This document shows, in pieces, positions 1 through 9,500 of a stretch of DNA of 64,000 nt. The notes below the pieces were generated by a model. The model saw only the letters and a list, made by a program, of their open reading frames with translations. It searched no databases and was not told where the DNA came from. The stretch spans positions 1-64,000 of the forward strand of contig JBHYDC010000008.1 of NCBI GenBank assembly GCA_051861205.1, read 5' to 3'. This DNA is from JBHYDC01 sp051861205. GTDB taxonomy: Bacteria > Pseudomonadota > Alphaproteobacteria > Rhizobiales > Pleomorphomonadaceae. The first letter of the stretch is position 1, and every line of letters starts with the position of its first letter. Made by a program: the position numbers and the translations under genes.

Positions 1-1310
1 ACCGCTTCGTCAAAATGAATGAAAATGCCTTCTCCGAATTGCTCGATTGCAGGCAACCAGTCAGCATCACGCGAGATTGGCGCGCCACGGACGCTCAACT
101 GAACGTCTTCAATGTCTCCGTCAGCTCCGGTCGGCGCGGCCTCAAAACGTGTGAATCCGTAAAGGCAGGAAACTTCTCGCAGTCGATGCACCGCCACTAG
201 GTTTTTGATGCCAGAAAGCTCAATTTCGGCGGAAGAGTCGGCCCATTCTGCGCGTTGGAGCGTTTGCGCGTACAGCTTCGCTGTTGGATGATTTGTTCCG
301 ATTTCCGCATTTCCATTTGCGAAGGTGTCAAACTCAGCAAGCTTTGGCGATCGGCTTGCGTCGGACTTGGCGCCATCGCGAATGCGCTGCAGTCTCTCGA
401 ATATCTCGGTGTCGACGTAGGGGCCAAGTGAAGCTGCAACTTTCGGATTGAATCGCTTTGCTTGTCCAACATCTTGGGCTGTTTGGACGCCAGCGAGATC
501 CCCAGACAACTCCTCCACGAGTTGGCTCAGTTCGTCTTCCTCGGACGGAAGCGAAATGACGGTATGCACCTGGGGGAAATATGTGTTTGTTGCAGTTCGT
601 GTAAGGAGCTTGAGATTGTCGCCGCACCCTGCTGGGTCTCTATCGAGGAGCCATGGGCGCTCCCCGCGACATTTTCCAAGCCGCCCCGGCTGAAACGTAT
701 CCTGAAGCGAAAGGTGTCGCCCACAGCCGCATACGACATTGGTATCGGCAGGGTCGGCGCTAGTTCCCTTCTCTTCGACCCACATTGCCTCTTGGCAAGG
801 AATGGAGCCGTGGACCACCCATCGCCAGTCGATGTCTTGGAGATGGCCATTATCGCATGCACAAACAAACCGGATTGGTGTCACATCGCTTTTCCGCCCG
901 TCATCGAACTGGAAGCGTCTACGGCCTTTGCTGTCCAGGTCCTGCCAACGCACAAGCCGGCGTCGTCGCGTCGTTATCGCTCCGGAGGTATTCGCCTCGA
1001 CCTGCTCGCAGACAAACCACGTTGGAAACACTGGTGCCGCAACCCCATTCGGAATTCCGTCTCGTGCGTTTGCTGAAATCGGTGGAGTGCGGAGCGACAA
1101 GTTGGCTGCCGCGTCGAGGCGGCCTTGCTCTTTCAGTATCTGCTCAAGGCGCATCGTCAAGCGTGGCTCGGCGAGGGTAGTGAAGGCATTGCCCTTCATG
1201 TCCCATTGTTCCAACCCACCAACGACAACGGATCGGGTTGGCAAGTCGATCATCGCGCCGGGGCCGAAGGTAGATATCAGTTGGCTGAGCCGCTGGGCGT
1301 TCTTTGTCAT
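1..1310 (-). CDS. drmB: DISARM protein DrmB (DUF1998 family), C-terminus beyond left edge
   Basis: An uninterrupted frame of 436 codons runs from an ATG at 1310 to the left edge, so the 3' part of the gene is outside the window. The start overlaps the drmA stop in an ATGA, which fixes it and implies translational coupling. Residues 7-24 carry the signature RLSQLISTFGPGAMIDLP, typical of the N-terminus of DrmB. Cysteines at about 101, 150, 152, 194, 196, 214 and 229 suggest zinc binding. In DISARM, DrmB forms a complex with the DrmA helicase that recognises incoming DNA; that role is family knowledge. The position directly after drmA matches class 1 DISARM order. Short frames seen on the other strand here are shadows of this gene. 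Confidence 0.88.
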   Translation of the reverse strand, partial: MTKNAQRLSQLISTFGPGAMIDLPTRSVVVGGLEQWDMKGNAFTTLAEPRLTMRLEQILKEQGRLDAAANLSLRTPPISANARDGIPNGVAAPVFPTWFVCEQVEANTSGAITTRRRRLVRWQDLDSKGRRRFQFDDGRKSDVTPIRFVCACDNGHLQDIDWRWVVHGSIPCQEAMWVEEKGTSADPADTNVVCGCGRHLSLQDTFQPGRLGKCRGERPWLLDRDPAGCGDNLKLLTRTATNTYFPQVHTVISLPSEEDELSQLVEELSGDLAGVQTAQDVGQAKRFNPKVAASLGPYVDTEIFERLQRIRDGAKSDASRSPKLAEFDTFANGNAEIGTNHPTAKLYAQTLQRAEWADSSAEIELSGIKNLVAVHRLREVSCLYGFTRFEAAPTGADGDIEDVQLSVRGAPISRDADWLPAIEQFGEGIFIHFDEA

Positions 1311-4300
1311 GACAAGTCATCCGCATTCGCGATTGTGTTCCCATGAGGGTCCTTGACCTTCAAAGCGACGTTCGCTTCCACGTCCCGCATTGAACGCCCT
1401 GCGATAAACTGGCGATGCGGAGCGGCCAGGTTTCCGATCTCCGGCTCAAGAGGCATGTGAAGAAGCCGATGCGGGCTTTTCTTCTTCGCATACGCAAATG
1501 AATTCCCGCCGGCGGCTTGCTCATCCGCAGTATCGATCCAGGCGTCGAGAATGTCATCGATCAACTTCTCTAATGCTGCTCGCCCGCCAGCAATCATCTT
1601 CTCTGGTGCTCGGCTTACGATCGTGTCGCGAACAAGGCCGCGAATCCCGAGATTGTTCTTGAGCTCATTGACCGCGGCGTCGGGTGTCAGCGTTGCGTCG
1701 ATATGGCGTGCGGCAGCGACGACAACCGCTGCTAATGCACGATCAAGTGCCCGCGCTGCCCAAGGCGTTACGCTCGTTGCTTCGACAGCCCGATAGAAAG
1801 TACGGTGGAATTGCCCGAATTGTTCGAAATGCAAGCGGTCGCGTGGCTTATGCAGGTTCAGCACCGCGAGCACGATCCCGGGCCGGGTGTGGTCTCGACC
1901 GACGCGGCTGGTCGCCTGAATATACTCCGCAGCGGTCTTCGGCTGGCCTTGCACGACCATTAGTCCGAGACGGGTGATATCGAGGCCAACCGATATCATG
2001 TTGGTCGCGAGGGCGATGTCGACCGTCTCTGCGTCTCGACCGAAGACAGCCTCGAGGCGCTGCTTCGCCTTTGCAACCTCGTCAGTTGAAACGCGAGAGG
2101 TAAGCTCCATCGGTTCCTTGATGCGGCGGTCAGCAAAAGGGCTATCGGATGGGTCCACCCTTCGGCGTTGGGAGCCGTAGCGAGCTGCGCGATCACGCAC
2201 TTCATCCTCAACAATTCGGCGCGCGCCGCCCAGTTCACGCAAAGCGTTGAAATAGCAGAGCGCCGTCATGTACGGATCGGCCGGGTTCATGCTCTTCGCA
2301 TCAGCCGGCACATTCGCGTCATTTGCCGCCTGAGACGCCGCTACGAGCGTTGTCAAGGAACGAAGGAAGACCAGTTTCGGGCCGCGCCCTTGGGCGGCAA
2401 TACCGAGATAGAGCCTCGCTGCATTGGTGCTGGGCGGAACCGTGTGCGCAAAGAAGCTGTCGATGCGATCAATTCCAGGTGGTGGGAAGATGCTTGTATT
2501 GTTGCGATCGAACAACGCCGAGATTTGATCGGCCGCGCGCCTGACCGTTGCGGTCGAAGCCACAATCTTGGGGCGAATACGCGTTTCGCCAGAACCGCGG
2601 GAGGCAAGCTGATCGATTGCCGCCTCATAAAGACCGGCGACTGTGCCAAGCGGGCCTGCGATAAGATGCAATTCGTCCTGAATGATGAGATCAGGCGGAT
2701 CGAGCGACCAACCGTTGCCCAGTGGGCTTCCAAGGCCAGGCTCCGCGGCTCCATAAAAGCCCACATCAGTCTGAAACCTGTCGACGTGCCCGAAGAAAGC
2801 GCCGGTTTCCCCGACCCACGGCAGTGCCGCGAATTTATCGACTGTAGCGATCAGAAAGGCTGGCAGGCGGCGATAGATCGGCTCGTCGACGGTCAGAACG
2901 GGCAACGGCCTGTTACGGCTAAAGTCGCAACTTGTGTTTACGCAACGGATTTCGAGATTGGTCGGCGCGTGCATGTTCGGGGTGCATGAAAACGAAGACG
3001 ATTCGAATTCCGTCCCGCACCACGGGCAAGCCTTCAATGGTGCGGGCGCACGCTTGTCACGGCCACTCTGGTAACGTCGCACGCGCCCGACTGCGGTCGT
3101 TTCATCTGAATTGCCTTTGCCGCCGAGTTTGTTGGGCGAGGCGTCCGAGCCGACCCACAAGCCGATTTCGATCGGCCAGTCGCCAAGCAACCGCCGGCCT
3201 TTGTCATCGACGTTCTTGGCGGCGGTGCGCATAAGTTCGAGCGCGCAAACAACGCCGGCCGCGCGGGCAAGCTGATCCAGGGTGAGAAGGCGAAGAGTGT
3301 AGCGCATGATCACCGCGACACCGGCGCCAAGCACGCCGGACCCACCAAGCCGCCGATGGGCGATGACGAGCGCCGCGAGGCCAAGATAGGCTTCTGTCTT
3401 GCCGCCGCCGGTGGGGAAGAACAGGAGGTCCGCAGTTTCGCGGTCAGCGTGGCGACGATCCACCAAACCCGCCAAGTTTAGCAGCACGAAGGCCAGCTGG
3501 AATGGTCGCCACTGGGGTTCGGGAAGTGCCGCAGGGTCGCCCGTCGCGCCCGCAACCCGGCGTCGTGCCGCCATCGCCACGGCGAGATTCATGAAGCAGA
3601 AGGCGGTGCGGGCTTTGGTGTCAGTAGCAAGCAACTCGATGCCGGTGGCGATCCGGACTTGCGCCTTTTCCATATCGGCAATCAGGCGCTCGCCGGTCTC
3701 TTTGCGCCGTTGTGGTAGCCCGCCTAGCTTTACGCGCTCAGAATCGATCCATGACCCGTAGAGACCCGGCAGATCGGCAAGTGCCGATCTCAGGCCTACC
3801 CCATCGCCTTCAGCCAATTGCGCCAGCGCTTCCATCCCGAACGAGACACGCGCCTTCAAATCGGCATCTTCATTGGGCGCGACACGTTCGACCTCGGCCG
3901 ATGGCAGAGGGTCCGTCCAAACCCGTTTAACAAGTTGCCCGATGCCTTCCGCCGCATCCCAGCCCGCAGCGGCGTTGCGACCTACAGCCCATTCATTGAG
4001 ATCGCGATAGTGCAGATCGGCGATCCGTAAATCCCAATCCTGGGCACGATAGCCGGACAGATCGCGACGAGGCCGAAATCCGCCTTCCGAAACGAGTTCC
4101 AGCCGCGCCTGAAAGGCGTAACTGATGTCGGTATAGAAGCGGTGCACCGTCGCGCGACGATTGACGAGAAACACCGTTAGCGCGCGTACGCGCTCGGTCT
4201 GCCCATCCGGCGTCTCGTAGCTGAACAGGCGCGAATGCGTTTCGAGGACGAGGCCACCGCCGCGCCTTTGCTCGGCAGCACTTTCTGGCACGACGATCCG

Positions 4301-4852
4301 GGTGCCGCGACCGTCCTTCACCGGCAGCGTAACGAGACGTTCCTTTGCGCTGCGCACCCAATCGACAATCGGCCGCTCGACGCGCTTTTTCTTGCCGTCT
4401 CCATCGACCTCTTCGGCCTTTGGTTCGGGCAGAAGCACGTCCTCTGGCAAACGCGGTTCGGTACGATAGTCGCCCCATGACACCCGCGCCTCGATCTCGG
4501 TAACATCGGGATCAAGCAACACCGTCAAACCGATCGACGATGGCAGAAAGCGCCTTCGCGTTACGGACGCTTCCGGTTCTTCATTGTCGGCAGCGGCGCC
4601 GTTCGAGCCGCCTGCATCGGGCTCCTCGACATCAAGTTCCATTTCCTCCTGCGCGGAGGGATCGACGTCATCGTCGTCACCATCCAGGCCGAGCGGGTCT
4701 TCGGCAGGAGCGATGAAGCCGGCGAGATACCAGCGTGACGGATTTTCGTTCAGACGCTCGGCCGCGAGATCGGCATCCTGCGGGCCGGGACCGATCAGGT
4801 CGCGGCGGAAGACATTGACGATCTGGGCGCGCACTTCTTCTGACGTTTTCAT
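1307..4852 (-). CDS. drmA: DISARM helicase DrmA
   Basis: A protein of 1181 residues. A Walker A motif PTGGGKTEA lies near residue 480 and a DELH Walker B box near 724. Helicase C-terminal motifs VGLDITR (about 954) and QATSRVGR (about 980) follow. A four-cysteine zinc-ribbon-like stretch starting CPWCG lies near 609, between the two helicase lobes. An acidic Asp/Glu-rich segment occupies about 57-95. This architecture is that of DrmA, the helicase core of DISARM, which works with DrmB. The start overlaps the stop of the upstream PIN gene (ATGA) and the stop overlaps the drmB start, so the three are translated as a chain. Confidence 0.9.
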   Translation of the reverse strand: MKTSEEVRAQIVNVFRRDLIGPGPQDADLAAERLNENPSRWYLAGFIAPAEDPLGLDGDDDDVDPSAQEEMELDVEEPDAGGSNGAAADNEEPEASVTRRRFLPSSIGLTVLLDPDVTEIEARVSWGDYRTEPRLPEDVLLPEPKAEEVDGDGKKKRVERPIVDWVRSAKERLVTLPVKDGRGTRIVVPESAAEQRRGGGLVLETHSRLFSYETPDGQTERVRALTVFLVNRRATVHRFYTDISYAFQARLELVSEGGFRPRRDLSGYRAQDWDLRIADLHYRDLNEWAVGRNAAAGWDAAEGIGQLVKRVWTDPLPSAEVERVAPNEDADLKARVSFGMEALAQLAEGDGVGLRSALADLPGLYGSWIDSERVKLGGLPQRRKETGERLIADMEKAQVRIATGIELLATDTKARTAFCFMNLAVAMAARRRVAGATGDPAALPEPQWRPFQLAFVLLNLAGLVDRRHADRETADLLFFPTGGGKTEAYLGLAALVIAHRRLGGSGVLGAGVAVIMRYTLRLLTLDQLARAAGVVCALELMRTAAKNVDDKGRRLLGDWPIEIGLWVGSDASPNKLGGKGNSDETTAVGRVRRYQSGRDKRAPAPLKACPWCGTEFESSSFSCTPNMHAPTNLEIRCVNTSCDFSRNRPLPVLTVDEPIYRRLPAFLIATVDKFAALPWVGETGAFFGHVDRFQTDVGFYGAAEPGLGSPLGNGWSLDPPDLIIQDELHLIAGPLGTVAGLYEAAIDQLASRGSGETRIRPKIVASTATVRRAADQISALFDRNNTSIFPPPGIDRIDSFFAHTVPPSTNAARLYLGIAAQGRGPKLVFLRSLTTLVAASQAANDANVPADAKSMNPADPYMTALCYFNALRELGGARRIVEDEVRDRAARYGSQRRRVDPSDSPFADRRIKEPMELTSRVSTDEVAKAKQRLEAVFGRDAETVDIALATNMISVGLDITRLGLMVVQGQPKTAAEYIQATSRVGRDHTRPGIVLAVLNLHKPRDRLHFEQFGQFHRTFYRAVEATSVTPWAARALDRALAAVVVAAARHIDATLTPDAAVNELKNNLGIRGLVRDTIVSRAPEKMIAGGRAALEKLIDDILDAWIDTADEQAAGGNSFAYAKKKSPHRLLHMPLEPEIGNLAAPHRQFIAGRSMRDVEANVALKVKDPHGNTIANADDLS

Positions 4853-5364
4853 GACCGCCCAAATCCTTCCGACATAAAAAGTTCGCCCAGCAGCTTATCA
4901 AGCCATTTGGCGGTGTAGGCGGGCTTGAGCGCCTCCTTCGGACGATGGCCGGCATCCGACAGCAAGGTTTCCAACGCTATCAGCCGGTCCTTCAATCCCA
5001 GGCGCACACCGAAGCGCATGCTGGCCTTGTCCGGGCCGCACAAAATCCAAGCATCGCTGCGGGTGAGCGCATGCGCCCATAGGGATCGCTCGCCCACGTC
5101 CAGCGCGATATCAGGCGCACGCACCGCGACGACGGCACGCTGCGCGTCAATAACCGGATGGATGGCCTGAAACGTCGCCCGAAGCTCCGCCTCATCGATC
5201 TGCATCTCCGGGCTGCGTCGCTGGAAGCCGGTCTGAGTTTCGATGATGCAATCCTCAACGGTCTCCACGGCATAGCCTCCGTTGAGCGCGCGCCACGAAC
5301 CCACCCGGAAGCTTTCCAGAATGGCGTTGGTATCGACCAGAACAGGGCCGCGATGGCGCGCCAT
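4849..5364 (-). CDS. PIN-domain protein embedded in the DISARM operon
   Basis: A protein of 171 residues that opens with VLVDTNAI, the first strand of a PIN nuclease domain with acidic residue D11. Further acidic candidates are E42 in IETQTG, D89/E92 in LDVGERSLWAHA and D104/D112 in the SDAWILCGPD segment. The order fits the PIN layout of an N-terminal DTN, then Glu, then two late acidic residues. PIN proteins are usually Mg-dependent RNases and often toxins. The gene starts 6 bases after the XRE-ImmA stop and its stop overlaps the drmA start. It therefore pairs with the protease-regulator upstream and is locked to drmA. XRE-ImmA plus PIN pairs are known as predicted toxin-antitoxin modules. 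The PIN call is by motif only and activity is untested. Confidence 0.68.
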   Translation of the reverse strand: MARHRGPVLVDTNAILESFRVGSWRALNGGYAVETVEDCIIETQTGFQRRSPEMQIDEAELRATFQAIHPVIDAQRAVVAVRAPDIALDVGERSLWAHALTRSDAWILCGPDKASMRFGVRLGLKDRLIALETLLSDAGHRPKEALKPAYTAKWLDKLLGELFMSEGFGRS

Positions 5365-5370
5365 ATCCCC

Positions 5371-6477
5371 TCACAATTCGAGCGGGGAAGGAACCCCGTG
5401 CGTTGCGAAGAGGTCGCCAAGGTCATCCACCGTGAGATCAACCAGACCCGCCGCTCGCCGCGCTGAAACACGGCCCTGATCGACGGCAAGCGCGATCACT
5501 TCCATGAACGGCTTAGAGAACAGCGGCGGCGTCACCGCTTGCGCCGCATCGCGCCCATTGTTTCGCAATGCCGCGTCGGGCACCGCGCGCGCCGCTGCCG
5601 GCTTCAGGCGGTCGAGTGCCACGAGACGCCACTTCAATGCGGAAGCTGTCACTAGCAGCGCAGCGGCTGCCGCGTTCAGCCGGGCCGGAAGCTCTCTCTC
5701 AGGGATCGCGGCCCAATCGCCGAAGCCATCGAGGACAGCAGCAGGCATCAGCACCGCCGAGGCAAAGTTGTTGGCCAGCTGCTCGACGCGGTTCTTCGAG
5801 GTCTCGCTCGCATCCTCCGAATGTTCGGGCGGCATCGCGTCCCAGGTGAGGATGTGGAACAGCTCATGCGCCAGGTCAAAGTGTCGGCGACCGACAACCT
5901 CATGGCGATTGATCAGCACCACATCGAGTTCCGGCAGTCGGCAGGCAGCACCCGAAATCCCGTCGAAGGCATCGACATGCAAGACGAGGATGCCCAGCTC
6001 ACGCTCCATCACTTCGGCGAGGCGCGCTGCGGGCACATCGCCAAGCTTGAATTCGGCAACAAAGCGCTCTCCCGCTTCCATGGCGTCCTCGAAGCGCGAA
6101 TTCTTATGCAGCCCGAGCGCGCGGCGCAGCAGGGGCGAGGCGCGGCCCACTTGTGGGGCGATGGCACGAAACGCCGCGATCCAGCGCCCGGCGCTGCGCT
6201 CATAGGCGTTGAGCCTTTGAGGCCCGACATTGGTCTGCCGCCACGAAAACCGGCCCTCGCCGACCAGCAGGAACGGATCGGTGAAATAGTCGAGCGACGC
6301 GCCCAGCTTCTCGACCGCGATCACCAGCTCCTCGGCGGTGACGCGGCGCTCGCCGGTCTCGATGGCCGAAACCGTCTGGCGGTCCTTGAAGCCGAACAGG
6401 CGCGCGAGATCGTCTTGGCTGAGCTTTCGCTCCTCGCGCAGCGCCTTGATCCGCGGTCCGATGAAATTGGCCGACAT
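5371..6477 (-). CDS. XRE-family regulator fused to ImmA/IrrE metallopeptidase
   Basis: The chosen ATG at 6477 gives 368 residues and has a strong GGAGG a few bases upstream; a longer frame begins at 6510. Residues about 5-60 form an XRE/Cro helix-turn-helix (LSQDDLARLFGF, then AIETGERR). The C-terminal half carries the zinc-protease signature HELFH near residue 204 in DLAHELFHILTWD, then a downstream EQLANNFASAVLMP helix typical of ImmA/IrrE. Such proteins repress their own operon and cleave repressors or antitoxins under stress; that is family knowledge. The gene has its own promoter-like region with inverted repeats just upstream and precedes a PIN gene by 6 bases. Its place between drmMI and drmA is unusual for DISARM. 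Confidence 0.85.
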   Translation of the reverse strand: MSANFIGPRIKALREERKLSQDDLARLFGFKDRQTVSAIETGERRVTAEELVIAVEKLGASLDYFTDPFLLVGEGRFSWRQTNVGPQRLNAYERSAGRWIAAFRAIAPQVGRASPLLRRALGLHKNSRFEDAMEAGERFVAEFKLGDVPAARLAEVMERELGILVLHVDAFDGISGAACRLPELDVVLINRHEVVGRRHFDLAHELFHILTWDAMPPEHSEDASETSKNRVEQLANNFASAVLMPAAVLDGFGDWAAIPERELPARLNAAAAALLVTASALKWRLVALDRLKPAAARAVPDAALRNNGRDAAQAVTPPLFSKPFMEVIALAVDQGRVSARRAAGLVDLTVDDLGDLFATHGVPSPLEL

Positions 6478-6503
6478 GGGGAACCTCCGGAGGCCGATAT
6501 AAT

Positions 6504-6535
6504 CTTGCAAATAGACGATTGCAAGAAAATCTTGC
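6504..6535 (-). promoter_or_regulatory. Candidate internal promoter and XRE operator
   Basis: Between the drmMI stop and the XRE-ImmA start lie three related half-sites. CTTGCAA (6504-6510) and TTGCAAG (6519-6525) form an inverted repeat. GCAAGAAAATCTTGC (6521-6535) is a near-perfect palindrome. On the minus strand a TTGCAA box, a 17-base gap and TATATC form a plausible sigma-70 promoter overlapping these sites. This layout suits autoregulation by the XRE protein and could transcribe XRE-PIN-drmA-drmB independently of drmD-drmMI. It is seen in sequence, but function is inferred. Confidence 0.5.
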
Positions 6536-6542
6536 GATCCGG

Positions 6543-9500
6543 TTACGCGTCATCCCCGTCCTCGATCTCCTCCTCATCCCCTTCATCCGCCGCTACCAGC
6601 CCGGCAGCGCGTTCTTCGGCGGCGCGGGTGGCGTTGAGGGCGAGAAGGCGGGCGAGGACTTCGTCCTTGAAGTCGGACGGCCAGTCGAGGCGGGTCTTGG
6701 CCGTCTTGCCCTCGTCCGCTTCCTGCTCGATGAACTCGGGCGCGGCGCGATCGGCCAAGTCGCCCCAGCCATAGGCGCGCAGCACGGCGACATCCATCTC
6801 GTGATGGAGCGCTCGTAGGCGGGCGATGTCCGCGCCGTTTTCGCCGCGCGCGTGAAAGCGGTTGTAGGTTTTGGTTAGCCCCTCGTTGCGGGCGACCATC
6901 ACTTTAGCGCGAAAGTCGTGATAGGCCGAACCTGCGGCTTCGAGGGCGGGGCCAGTTTCGAAACTGGCGGGGAACGGGAAGTTTCCGAAGCAATCTGATG
7001 GTGCGTAATTCAGATCGTCCTTCAATGTCGACGTGAACGCCCGCAGCCAGACTTCATGTGTCCGTGCCTGCAAGCAGGCGAAGGAACCCAGTGCGGAAAA
7101 CGAAAAGACGATAGTCTTTTCGTTGAAGACGAAACCGTTTGGAACCGTCGCAAAATTGGGAGAGGACGAGACGCGTGGTGTTAGCATGACCCGTTCAAGA
7201 GGAGCGATGGCAGCGTAGAGCGCATCTCGACGACGGAGGAAACGCCACCATTCCTGTTGCCCAATTTTATCCTTTTGTTTTAGTCGCTGAGGCTTGGCTC
7301 GCTGCTCGACTATTTGGAGCAAATCCGGCCAATCCGCGGCGACCGGTTCAGGATAGTCCGCTGGTACGATGCCAATGCGAAGGCATTCCTCACGCTCGCG
7401 AACGGACAGCTCCATCCAAGTTTTTGCTAATACTTCGCGGCGAAGCGGAAAATCGGCAAAATCAATGACATGCCTTTTATGCTGGTGAGTTGGCGAGGAA
7501 TTGACGTCTTCGCCACCCAAGTACGGGAAAATCCGTTCCCCATTCCTGGGGTCTTTGGCGATCAGCGCCCACATGGTCTCGATGCTCTCGGCTTCGCCCT
7601 TTGCGGCAGCGGCATCATCGAACGTGAAACCCATGCCGAGCACAATGGAACCTTGAAACGCCTTGCCTGAATTCGCCGCCAGCGCGACCGGCGAGGAGTC
7701 GAGATCGCCCTCGACCAGATAGGCCGAGATGCGACGCGCCGGCCGCGCATCGAGCACCGGTGAGGCCGCATCGCCCTTCACAATATGGACGACTGAGACG
7801 ATGACCGCCGCTTCGCCCGGCCACTTCAGCCTTCGCGTGGCGCGCGAGATCGCGCCGCCATCGGCGATGATCCTGGTCAGGCCCGAAGCACGGGTATCGC
7901 CCTGGCCGATGGTGTTGGTTGCGATCAGTCCGAATACACCGCCTTGCCGCAACAGGCCGAACGCGCGGCGGAAGAAATGCGCTACCAGATCGGCATTGCC
8001 ATGCGCACCTTCATGCAGGGTTTGCAGCCACGGGAGGTAGTTTTTCACGCTCCCGGCGATGATCGTGTTCTTGCCCGCGAACGGCGGATTGCCAACAATG
8101 GCGTCGAACCCGCCATTTTCCCGCGCGAACACCTCAGGGAACTCGACTTGCCAATGAAATGGCGTGACGCCGTGCTCGCCCGCGCGTAGCCGGGCCGCCG
8201 CGGCCCCCAACAAGTCCCAGCGCGGTGGCATGCCAGAGATGTGGCTCTCGACATCGGCCCGCGCCTTCTCCCGTGCCTTCGCCTTGTCGGCAGCGAAGAA
8301 GGCCGAAACCACCGCATCGCCCATCATGCGGATCGGCGAAACTTCCGATTCCAGGTTCCGGTGCCGCGCCTCCTGAATGGCGCGCATCGTGTCGTCCGGC
8401 GCGTTCTGAATTTCGGCGCGGCCCTGCATGGCCTTCGCCACCTTATCGCGCACCAGTTGTCGGAACAGCGGCAGGCCGGGTTTGCCTTCATCCCAGTTCG
8501 CTGCCGCGATCTGCGCCGTCGTCAGCCCCACCAAGCTGTCGCCGCACTTCAGTGCATGATCGAGGAAGGTGAATTCATGGTCGCGCGCCAGCGTCGCCAG
8601 CCATAGAGACAGCCGCGCCAGATCGACCGCGCGCGGGTTTTTGTCCACGCCGTAGAGGCAACGCTGAGCCACCAGCCTGCGGGCATGCAGTTCCTCATCC
8701 TCATCCGCCGGGATCTTGGGTCGCTTTTCCGGCCACCGGGCCCAGGCAGCGACGAGCCGTTCGCCGAGCGCACGGCAGGCCTCGACCAGAAACGCGCCCG
8801 AGCCCATGGCCGGATCGCAGACCTTCAGTTCCAGCACCTGCTCCGGTGTCGCATCGGGGCCGAGCCGCGCGAACGCCGGTTCGAGCGCATGCTTGACGAT
8901 CGGAGCCGTCAAGGAGCGGGGCGTGTAGTGGCTGCCCGTGCGCCGCCGCTCGCCGGTCGGCTGGAGGATCGGCGTGCCCGCCGGTGCAATGCGCTTCTTG
9001 GGCGAGCCGCGTTCGTCGACGATGTTGTCGAGCGCGACGCTGAGATCCTCGACGGTTTTCGCCTCTTCGACCGGCTTCGCCTGCGCCGCCGTGAGCGCGC
9101 GGCCCGATTCCTCCTTCAGCGACTTGATCCGGTCCTTGCCCTTTTTCGCCAACAGATCATCGAGCGCCACGAAGACCGGTGTCTTGTTGTTCTTGCCTGC
9201 CTTGATGGCCAGCACGCGGGACGTGGCGGCTTCGACCGTGAAGCCCATCACGGTTTCATAGACCGAGCCTATCTGCTCGACATCGAGCGTACGGTAGCTC
9301 AGCCGCTCGCGGCTGCTCCCTCGCAGCTTGACGGTCATCAGCCCTTCGAGAATGCGCAGGAGGCAACCATCGGAGACGTGCAGGATGCGCGGCGCGTCGT
9401 CCTTCGCGGCGCGGCCCTCAAGAAAGGGGAATTCGTCGGGATCGAACAGCTTGCCGCCGCGCGCCTGAACGAAGCCGGTGCGGTGGCCCTTGTGGATCAT

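Noticed and set aside
462..1356. Two plus-strand frames of about 205 codons at the left edge
   Set aside because: They oppose a continuous minus-strand frame with the DrmB signature and show no domain of their own.
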